From assembly GCA_016209665.1 (NCBI GenBank), contig JACQVT010000192.1, positions 1 through 11,001 of the forward strand: a stretch of DNA of 11,001 nucleotides, written 5' to 3'. The notes below the pieces were generated by a model. That model ran no database searches, was not told where the DNA came from, and worked only from the letters and a program-made list of their open reading frames with translations. The position numbers were made by a program, and so were the translations under genes. Positions 4,665 through 11,001 of this stretch are shown here, piece by piece. The DNA comes from Planctomycetota bacterium. GTDB lineage: Bacteria; Planctomycetota; Phycisphaerae; UBA1845; PWPN01. Numbering within the stretch: position 1 is the stretch's first letter; every line of letters starts with the position of its first letter.

Positions 4665-7600
4665 ATGAGAAAGCGAATACCCCAGAAATTCCTCCGCGGC
4701 AGCGGCGTGGACGTGTTCAACGGCAACGAGCTGCTGTTCAAGGGCGGGCTGGAGACCGACGGCGGCGTGCACCTGATGACGGGCTATCCGGGCTCGCCGG
4801 TGGCGACGTTCTTCGACGTCATGGCCGCCTGCGCGCCGCTGCTGAAGGAGCGGGGCATCGAAGGCCGGCTGGCCAACAACGAGGCCCTGGCGGTGGCGGC
4901 GGTCAACGGCTCGCAGATGGGGCCGCTGCGGGCGATGGCCGTGTTCAAGTCCGTCGGGCTGCACGTGGCGAGCGATGCCCTGGCGTTGGGCAGCCTGGCC
5001 GGGGTCCACCCGGAAGGGGGAGCGGTCATCGTCATCGGAGACGACCCGTGGAGCGAGTCGACGCAGGTGCCGGCGGACTCGCGCTTCCTGCTGCGGCATC
5101 TGTTCGTGCCGGTGCTCGAGCCCAGCACCCCGCAGGAGATAAAGGATTACGTCGGGATCGCGTTCGATCTGTCGCGGGCCGCCAACCTGTACCTGGGCTA
5201 CATCATCACGACCACGCTGGCCGACGGCGGAGGTACGGTGACGTGTCGGCCCAATCACTACCCGCTGACCAACCGCAACCATCCCTTCGAGCTGAACACG
5301 GGCCTGCTCAACCTCGAGAAGACGGTGCTGCTTCCGCCGCGGACGGGGCGAAACGAAGTCGAGATGCCCGAGCGGTACGAGCGGTTGCATCGCGAGGCGG
5401 CCCGGTTGGGGCTGAACCGGCTGATCGACGTCGAGGGGCAGGACGAGGTCCTGATCGTCACCAGCGGGATGGCGTACCAGTACGTGCAACAGGCGCTGGC
5501 GAACGTCGGCCTCGAGGGCCGGGTACCGATCCTCAAGCTGGCGATCACGTTTCCGCTGGACCGCGGGCAGATCGAGCCGCTGCTGGCGCGGTTCGACCAC
5601 GTGGTGGTCGTCGAGGAGCGGCGGTCGTTCATCGAGGAGCAGATCGCCGAGATCGCCGTGCGGTTCCGTCAGCGGACTCACTCGGCGGTGGCCGACATCT
5701 GGGGCAAGCAGTTTCCGGCGGACGCGAGCGGCGTCCCGTCGGCGCTGGGGTTGAACGCCTCGATCGTGGCCGACCGGCTGGGACGGTTCCTGCGGGCGAT
5801 CGCCTCGCCGCTGGCCCGGCGGGCGGCGGCGGGCATCGAGGCGGAACTGCGGCTGATCGGCGAGGCGGGTCGGCTGGACGCCCAGATCGCAGCCCGGACG
5901 CCGACGTTCTGCCCGGGCTGTCCACACCGCGACTCGTCGAACGTGCTGCTGGAGATCAAGAAGCAGTTCGCCGACGAGGCCTACATGCGACGGCGGCACC
6001 GACGGGGGGCGGTGGACCTGGTGTTCCACGGCGACACCGGCTGCTACACGATGCTGATGTTCGAGCCGAACTCGACGCTGATGCACAACTACTCGGGCAT
6101 GGGCCTGGGCGGGGGAACGGGCAGCGGGATCGACCCGTTCATCACGAACAAGCAAGTCGTCTTCATGGGCGACTCGACGTTCTTCCACTCGGGACTGACG
6201 GCAATCAGCCATTCGGTCGCGGGCCGGCAGGACCTGCTGTACATCATCCTGGCTAACGACACGACGGCGATGACCGGCCACCAGCCGCTGCCGACGCTGA
6301 ACCGGGACCTGCTCGGCCGGCCGATCATGGCCCAGGACATCGAGCGGACGGTCAAGGCCCTGGTCGGCCCGAACGTGCCGGTCATGCGGATCGACCCGTC
6401 GCATCGTCCGGCGTACAAGGCGATGTTGGAGAAGGCGATCCTCACCGACGGCGTGAAGATCCTGATCGCCGACAAGGAATGCGGGATCACCTACAACCGC
6501 CGCCAGATGCGGCAGGAGCGAGCGGAACTCGGCAAGGTGGGTTTCCTGGCCCGCAAGACGTACATGAACGTCACGCCGGAGGTCTGCGAGTTCTGCCTCG
6601 AGTGCACGAACAAGACGGGCTGCCCCGGCCTGCGGATCGAATCGACGGATTACGGTCCGAAGATCGGCACGGACCTGTCGTGGTGCGTGAATGACGGCGG
6701 CTGCGCCAAGATCGACGCCTGCCCGTCGTTCGAGGAAGTCACGATCATCCGGCGGCAGGCCCCGACGCCGCGTGGCCACAACATCAACCTCGACGACATC
6801 CCCGAGCCGACGCACGTGTGCGGTGGGAGCGGCCGGTCGTTCGGCGGCGATGCCTGGCGGGCGTGGGTTGCCGGTGTCGGCGGGATGGGGATCGGCACGG
6901 TGACGAGCATCCTGGTGCACGCGGGCCGACACGAGGGCTACCACGTCCAGTTCAGCGACAAGAAAGGGCTGGCGATCCGCAACGGCGGGGTTTACTCGCA
7001 GCTCGTGTACAGTCGGCCCGATCGACCCGTCGGCATGACGGTGGGCTACGGCAAGGCCGACTTGCTGCTGGGTGTCGATCTGCTGGAGGCGGTGCGAGCG
7101 GTGGACGCCAGCGCGCCGTTCCGCGTGGCCGACCCGCGGCGGACCGCCGTGGTGGTGAACGTCGACTGCACGCCAACGATCCTGATGCTCATGGGCCGCG
7201 AGAACATCGACCCCGACGAGCTGCAGACGGCACTGCACCGAGCGACGCGGGCCGACCGGTATTTTGCGGCCCGGGTGTCGTCGCTGTGCGAGCGGATTTT
7301 CGGCACCAAGCTGTACGTCAACATCGTCATGCTGGGCGTGGCCTACCAGCGGGGGCTGATCCCGGTGTCGCTCGAGGCGATCCGCGACGGCATCCGCAGG
7401 TCGGTGCGGGCGGATCTGGAGAAGAACCTGCGGGCGTTCGACGTCGGGCGCAAGTTCGTCACCAACCCCGAGTTATTCGGGGAGATCTTCAGCGACAGCC
7501 GGTTATCGGACTCGCTGGCCCGGATCGTGCGGGCCAAGGCGGCGTACCTCAACATGCGGCTGCTGGGGTCTCGGCGGGCTTTGCGCGGCGACCGGCCCGG

Positions 7601-8327
7601 CGCCGGCGGCAAGCGGCGGCTGCCCGACACCAAGCTGGCCCGGGCCTACAAGCACATGGTCTACACCACGCTGCGGGCCTGCCGCGAACTCGATCGGCAG
7701 ACGATGCGGGACATCGCGATCCGCATCTACGACCTGATCCAGTGGGGCGGCATCCGCTACGCTCAGCGGTACGTCGAGCGGGTGCGGCGGACGTTCCTGG
7801 CCGACCATGAGAAACACGACTTTGCGGCCACGCGGGCGGTCGTCTGGAACCTCGCCAAGCTGATGCTGATCAAGGACGAGTTCTACGTGCCGCACCTGCT
7901 GACGAGCTACGAGAAGTTTCGCCGCGACCGCCAACGCTACAACGTCAACCCCGCCAACGGCGACCGGATCAAGTATCGGCGGACGTTCCATCCGCGGTTC
8001 TTCGGGCGCAAGTTCAACCTCCGGGTACCGCACTGGACGTTGTACATCCTGCGGAACCTGCGCTTCCTGCGGCACGTTCTACCGCTCTATCGACGGGAGG
8101 AGCGGCAGTTCCTGGCCTGGTACGAGCGGATCGTCGACGGCCTGCAGCTCAACGATGACGCCACGTACTCCCTGTGGGTCGAACTGCTCCAAGCGGTGCG
8201 CACCGTGAACGGGTACGCGGAGTACCGTGTTCCCCGCATGGACGCCGCCCGGGCCCGCGTCGACCAACTCATGACGACAATCCGCCGGATCGAGGGCGGT
8301 GGCGTCCGCACGGCGATGACGGGGTGA
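4665..8327 (+). CDS. fused indolepyruvate:ferredoxin oxidoreductase-type enzyme (IorA-IorB-DUF6537 architecture, 1220 aa)
   Basis: The enzyme class oxidatively decarboxylates an aryl or other 2-oxoacid with CoA to an acyl-CoA, passing electrons to ferredoxin in the cytoplasm. Domains in order: N-terminal oxoacid:ferredoxin-oxidoreductase domain with GYPGSP (40-45) and NNEA with Glu73; TPP domain with IorA-type CPGCPHR (416-422), GDTGC (456-460) and the cofactor motif GDS-X26-N (502-531); Fe-S segment with Cys641, 644, 647, 653 and Cys674, 680, 686, ending CPSF; IorB-like gamma domain starting GVGGMGIG (737-744); and a C-terminal region with KDEFYV (1070-1075) typical of DUF6537. The fused order is known from proteobacterial family members. 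The ATG at 4665 is preferred because family similarity begins just after it; an in-frame ATG at 4575 would add 30 residues that look non-native. No Shine-Dalgarno site precedes 4665. The true 2-oxoacid is not determined; indolepyruvate is the family default. Confidence 0.93.
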   Translation: MRKRIPQKFLRGSGVDVFNGNELLFKGGLETDGGVHLMTGYPGSPVATFFDVMAACAPLLKERGIEGRLANNEALAVAAVNGSQMGPLRAMAVFKSVGLHVASDALALGSLAGVHPEGGAVIVIGDDPWSESTQVPADSRFLLRHLFVPVLEPSTPQEIKDYVGIAFDLSRAANLYLGYIITTTLADGGGTVTCRPNHYPLTNRNHPFELNTGLLNLEKTVLLPPRTGRNEVEMPERYERLHREAARLGLNRLIDVEGQDEVLIVTSGMAYQYVQQALANVGLEGRVPILKLAITFPLDRGQIEPLLARFDHVVVVEERRSFIEEQIAEIAVRFRQRTHSAVADIWGKQFPADASGVPSALGLNASIVADRLGRFLRAIASPLARRAAAGIEAELRLIGEAGRLDAQIAARTPTFCPGCPHRDSSNVLLEIKKQFADEAYMRRRHRRGAVDLVFHGDTGCYTMLMFEPNSTLMHNYSGMGLGGGTGSGIDPFITNKQVVFMGDSTFFHSGLTAISHSVAGRQDLLYIILANDTTAMTGHQPLPTLNRDLLGRPIMAQDIERTVKALVGPNVPVMRIDPSHRPAYKAMLEKAILTDGVKILIADKECGITYNRRQMRQERAELGKVGFLARKTYMNVTPEVCEFCLECTNKTGCPGLRIESTDYGPKIGTDLSWCVNDGGCAKIDACPSFEEVTIIRRQAPTPRGHNINLDDIPEPTHVCGGSGRSFGGDAWRAWVAGVGGMGIGTVTSILVHAGRHEGYHVQFSDKKGLAIRNGGVYSQLVYSRPDRPVGMTVGYGKADLLLGVDLLEAVRAVDASAPFRVADPRRTAVVVNVDCTPTILMLMGRENIDPDELQTALHRATRADRYFAARVSSLCERIFGTKLYVNIVMLGVAYQRGLIPVSLEAIRDGIRRSVRADLEKNLRAFDVGRKFVTNPELFGEIFSDSRLSDSLARIVRAKAAYLNMRLLGSRRALRGDRPGAGGKRRLPDTKLARAYKHMVYTTLRACRELDRQTMRDIAIRIYDLIQWGGIRYAQRYVERVRRTFLADHEKHDFAATRAVVWNLAKLMLIKDEFYVPHLLTSYEKFRRDRQRYNVNPANGDRIKYRRTFHPRFFGRKFNLRVPHWTLYILRNLRFLRHVLPLYRREERQFLAWYERIVDGLQLNDDATYSLWVELLQAVRTVNGYAEYRVPRMDAARARVDQLMTTIRRIEGGGVRTAMTG

Positions 8328-8367
8328 AAACCCCCAGCCATCTGTCCATCCAGGCCTTCTCTCCCTG

Positions 8368-8390
8368 CCTATTCAGATAGGTTGTATCTT
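8368..8390 (+). terminator. weak candidate terminator after the oxidoreductase
   Basis: cctat-tcag-atagg (8368-8381) is a 5-bp hairpin followed by ttgtatctt, a T-rich but broken tract. A second small hairpin, ggggt-gaaa-acccc (8321-8334), overlaps the stop codon. Both are weak; termination could instead be Rho-dependent. Confidence 0.3.
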
Positions 8391-8490
8391 CCAAAACTCG
8401 GTGCTATGCTCGCCCGCGTCGAGTGACCGGCCTGGCACTTATCGGCCGTAACACGAGGACGCCATAGGAACGTCATCTTCGCACCAAGAA

Positions 8491-8510
8491 GGCGGGCAAG
8501 GATGCCCGCC
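8491..8510. repeat. REP-like short palindrome
   Basis: ggcgggca-agga-tgcccgcc is a perfect 8-bp stem with a 4-base loop in the gap after the oxidoreductase. It has the same general build as the 2394-2414 palindrome (GC-rich arms, short purine loop) but different arms. There is no T tract. Dispersed-repeat status is inferred. Confidence 0.45.
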
Positions 8511-8588
8511 CCCCAAGCTGACACGGGAACGCAACAATAACGTCGTATTCCCGATGGACTTTGGGGGGTAGGCGCGGAAGAATTCCGC
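8509..8588 (+). other. stacked hairpins in the 437-base gap before the Calx-beta gene
   Basis: ccccccaa (8509-8516) pairs with ttgggggg (8561-8568). It encloses cgggaa (8524-8529) paired with ttcccg (8548-8553). Immediately downstream gcggaa-gaa-ttccgc (8574-8588) forms a third hairpin. The outer stem can be extended by a G-U pair (8517/8560) on the + strand. The rest of 8391-8755 shows no gene, tRNA or clear promoter. Confidence 0.35.
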
Positions 8589-8764
8589 AACAGGTCAGTT
8601 CGTGGGGCACGCAGTTCGGCAGGCAGCCTCGGGCCGTGAAGCTGCCGCCCAGGGAAGTTTTTAATCTCGGCACAAGCAGGGCAGTGGTTCAACGGGAGCC
8701 GGCCCTGACCGTGAGTGCGACAAAGGGTGGGGACCGCGGCCGTCTTAGACGCTTCGGGAGGTTC

Positions 8765-11001
8765 ATGGTGTCATCGTCAAAACCTGCGCTGAAAGTAGCC
8801 GTCCTGGCGAGCCTGGTGGCTCTACCGTTCATGTTCGGGGCGAACTGCACGCCGCCGCTCGGTCCCGCGGGGGATCCGGCCGGGTCTCCGCTGCCCGCGG
8901 GCACGGGGACGGATGCCAGCGGCGCTCCGATCCGCCGGCCGCCAACGGCCAGCGATCCGATCACCCTCTCCGCCAACAAGTCGGTCGTGGTCACGGGTCT
9001 CAACCAGGCGACCCACCAGGTCATCACGCTGAAGATCATCGCGCCGAGCGACATCGACCCGTCATTCTTCATCATTCGGATCGCCCAAGTGCTCGACGCG
9101 AACGGGAACGTGTTGTTCGAGGCGGCCAGCGCCAACGACGTCGCCCCGGCGCAGTTCGGGACGCTCGGTCCGCTGCAAGAGGACCTGACGTTCACCTATA
9201 CGCCGCCGGAGCTGGTGGTCGAACCGCTGAAGGTCCTGATCGGCCTGTCGGCGCCGGCACCGGCCGATAACGCCAAGGCAACAACGTCCGCCCAGGCCAT
9301 ACCGGGGGAAATCGTCCTGGCCACGTTTACGATCGAGGTGCTGCCGCCGGATTCCGTATTGCGGGTCAGCGCGCGGGCGTTCCCGCGTTCGATCACCGTG
9401 GACGGCAACGGCGGTCCGAGCGCGACCACCACGACGCTGCGGGCCGAGGTCTCGGGCGGCAAGCTGATCCCGGGCACGCTGTACGAGGTCTTCTGGACGG
9501 CGCAGGGGCTGCCGCTGACCCCGGCGGGCACGTTTGAGACATTGGTCCTGGACGACACGGACAACAACGGCCTCGATGACGCGATCGTCGCCGAACGTGC
9601 GGTGACCGCCAACGAACTGGCGGCGCTGACCGGCACGACGGGCGAGATGCTGCTCAACGTGACCGCGCGCGACCAGACCGGCCTGCAGATCAACGACGTG
9701 GTGTCGGTGGTGGTCAACCCCGCCCTGACGGTGGCCGCGACGATGACGCCCGAGGTGTTCGTGGGCGACGGCGAGTTGCGGACGATGCTGGCCGCGAACG
9801 TCAGCGGCGGAGCGGGGGCCTATGAGTTCCAGTGGAGTTCAGACCCGGTGATCCCGGGCCTGTTCGACGAGGTGGACACCACGGCACAACAGATATCGGT
9901 GCGGGCCCGGGACCTCGGGGACCAGCAGGTCTCGTTCACCGTGGTGGTGACGGACGGCGCGGGCAACACGGCCAGCGCGCTGGCCCGACGGGGCGGCGGC
10001 GATCCGAACGATCCGCCTCCCCCGGTGCCGGACGACCTGGTCGTCTCGATCGCGACCCCGCCGACCTGCTCGGTCGTGGGCGGCACGATGGTCCTGGACG
10101 GCGTGGTTTCCGGCGGGGTAGCGCCGCTGACGTTCCAGTGGTCGGCGGCGTGCGGGAGCTTCACCGACGCGACGGCGGAGGATACGACGTGGACGGCGCC
10201 CGCCGACGGCCAGACGTGCTCGATGACGTTCACGGCCACCGATAAGAACGGCCTGAGCCGCAGCCAGACGATCGCGGTGACGACCGCGGCGCCGATCGTG
10301 TCGTTCGTTGCCGCCGGCTCGGATACCGATCCGGAGACGGTGGTGGCCGCCGACGCCGACGGGCACCAGGTGCAGGTCGCCCTGTCGTTGCCGCCGGGTT
10401 GTGCGCTGCAAACGCCGGTAACGGTGGACGTCGTCGATCTGGGGACGGGGACGGCGACAGTGGGGGCGGACTACACGGCCCTGGCGGTGCCGACGACGGT
10501 AACGTTCCCCGCGGGGTCAGTCAACGGTGACACGCAGGCTGTCGACGTTATCTTGGCCGACGATCCGATCGTCGAGGGGCCGGAGACGATCCGGCTCGGG
10601 CTGACCAACGCCACCGGCGGGGCAGTCCTCGGCTCGACGGTCGAACATGCGGTCACGATTACCGACGATGACCAGGCGGTTCTGACCATCGCCGACGCGA
10701 GCGCGGTGGAAGGCGGGACGATGGACTTCATCGTCAGCCTGAGCGCCCCGTCCAGCCAGGACGTGAGCGTGTTCGCGGCGACCTCGCCCGGGACGGCCGG
10801 GGCGGCGGACTACACCTCCAACGCCCAGGTCATCACGTTCGTGCCGGGCGGGCCGCTCACCCTGCCGTTCAGCGTGACCACGCTGGCGGACGACCTCAAC
10901 GAAGGCGACGAGACGTTCTACGTCAACCTGATGAGTGCCAGCGGGGCGACGGTTGCCGACGGGCAGGGCGTGGGGACGATCGTCGACGACGATCTGCCGC
11001 C
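8765..11001 (+). CDS. secreted or lipid-anchored surface protein with Ig-like and Calx-beta domains, 3'-truncated
   Basis: The frame is open from ATG 8765 to the window edge (745 codons, no stop). GGGAGG at 8756-8761 lies 3 bases before the ATG and 6 before an in-frame GTG at 8768, so either may start translation. Residues 1-28 form a signal peptide (KPALKVAVLASLVALPFMFGANC); Cys28 may be lipidated, although Asn at -1 is unusual. Ig/PKD-like repeats show SGG...FW (about 230-246), SGGAGAYEFQW (347-357) and SGGVAPLTFQW (449-459). DTDNNGLDD (264-272) is a calcium-binding-like loop. Two Calx-beta domains follow: the first about 505-636 with GADYT and ITDDD, the second about 640-743 with AADYT and IVDDD. 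Such proteins are extracellular, bind calcium and often mediate adhesion or scaffold large surface proteins. The C-terminal part, perhaps with more repeats or an anchor, is missing. Confidence 0.88.
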   Translation, partial: MVSSSKPALKVAVLASLVALPFMFGANCTPPLGPAGDPAGSPLPAGTGTDASGAPIRRPPTASDPITLSANKSVVVTGLNQATHQVITLKIIAPSDIDPSFFIIRIAQVLDANGNVLFEAASANDVAPAQFGTLGPLQEDLTFTYTPPELVVEPLKVLIGLSAPAPADNAKATTSAQAIPGEIVLATFTIEVLPPDSVLRVSARAFPRSITVDGNGGPSATTTTLRAEVSGGKLIPGTLYEVFWTAQGLPLTPAGTFETLVLDDTDNNGLDDAIVAERAVTANELAALTGTTGEMLLNVTARDQTGLQINDVVSVVVNPALTVAATMTPEVFVGDGELRTMLAANVSGGAGAYEFQWSSDPVIPGLFDEVDTTAQQISVRARDLGDQQVSFTVVVTDGAGNTASALARRGGGDPNDPPPPVPDDLVVSIATPPTCSVVGGTMVLDGVVSGGVAPLTFQWSAACGSFTDATAEDTTWTAPADGQTCSMTFTATDKNGLSRSQTIAVTTAAPIVSFVAAGSDTDPETVVAADADGHQVQVALSLPPGCALQTPVTVDVVDLGTGTATVGADYTALAVPTTVTFPAGSVNGDTQAVDVILADDPIVEGPETIRLGLTNATGGAVLGSTVEHAVTITDDDQAVLTIADASAVEGGTMDFIVSLSAPSSQDVSVFAATSPGTAGAADYTSNAQVITFVPGGPLTLPFSVTTLADDLNEGDETFYVNLMSASGATVADGQGVGTIVDDDLP

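Noticed and set aside
4532..6256. 574-codon + strand frame with a good ribosome-binding site before ATG 4562
   Set aside because: It overlaps the oxidoreductase out of frame, and its sequence is low-complexity Arg/Gly. The well-placed site is noted in the findings, but no real protein is supported.
4566..7238. 890-codon open frame on the minus strand opposite the oxidoreductase
   Set aside because: It is antisense to a clearly recognisable enzyme. Its product is Arg/His/Pro-rich with no domain, as expected from a GC-rich codon mirror.
8369..8692. 107-codon minus-strand frame starting with TTG
   Set aside because: It runs through hairpins (GAGILARLL comes from the palindrome) and has no good start or domain.
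8655..8700. Possible tRNA T-arm (ggttcaa near 8686)
   Set aside because: No cloverleaf could be drawn; acceptor and anticodon stems are missing.

Overview
The window is GC-rich with strong G/C third-position bias, and its gene content suggests a Planctomycetota-like (perhaps Phycisphaerae-like) or similar free-living bacterium. The clues are a Gfo/Idh/MocA oxidoreductase next to an orphan lipoprotein, a very long fused 2-oxoacid:ferredoxin oxidoreductase, and a large Ig-like/Calx-beta surface protein. The phylum is inferred; no rRNA or other taxonomic marker is present.

Left part (1-2440): three co-directional + strand genes. These are the C-terminal part of a Gfo/Idh/MocA dehydrogenase, a predicted lipoprotein of unknown function with a strong ribosome-binding site, and a low-molecular-weight phosphatase-like protein. 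They end at a clear two-way hairpin terminator (2312-2352), which faces a minus-strand unit. A short REP-like palindrome follows.

Middle part (2438-4430): a minus-strand 50-residue basic protein gene, then a 526-base gap, then a minus-strand GNAT acetyltransferase. The gap is not empty. From 2760 to 3106 it carries nested and crossing inverted repeats (helices of 8 to 31 bp). The non-Watson-Crick positions become G-U pairs only if the + strand is transcribed, so I propose an undescribed structured RNA of about 350 nt. Upstream of the GNAT lies a self-contained minus-strand unit: a near-consensus sigma-70 promoter (4402-4429), a 46-codon Cys-containing ORF (4224-4364) and an intrinsic terminator (4162-4197).

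Right part (4430-11001): a G-rich leader with a tandem 10-mer and a G-quadruplex motif precedes a 1220-residue IorA/IorB-type fusion enzyme. This enzyme has a pyruvate:ferredoxin-type N-terminal domain, a TPP domain, a Cys-rich Fe-S segment, a gamma domain and a C-terminal domain of DUF6537 type. A 437-base gap with stacked hairpins separates it from a secreted or lipid-anchored protein with Ig-like and Calx-beta domains that runs off the window.

Apart from the left-hand gene run, the genes look like separate transcription units rather than one pathway. The structured RNA and the small Cys-protein unit are the best candidates for something new.
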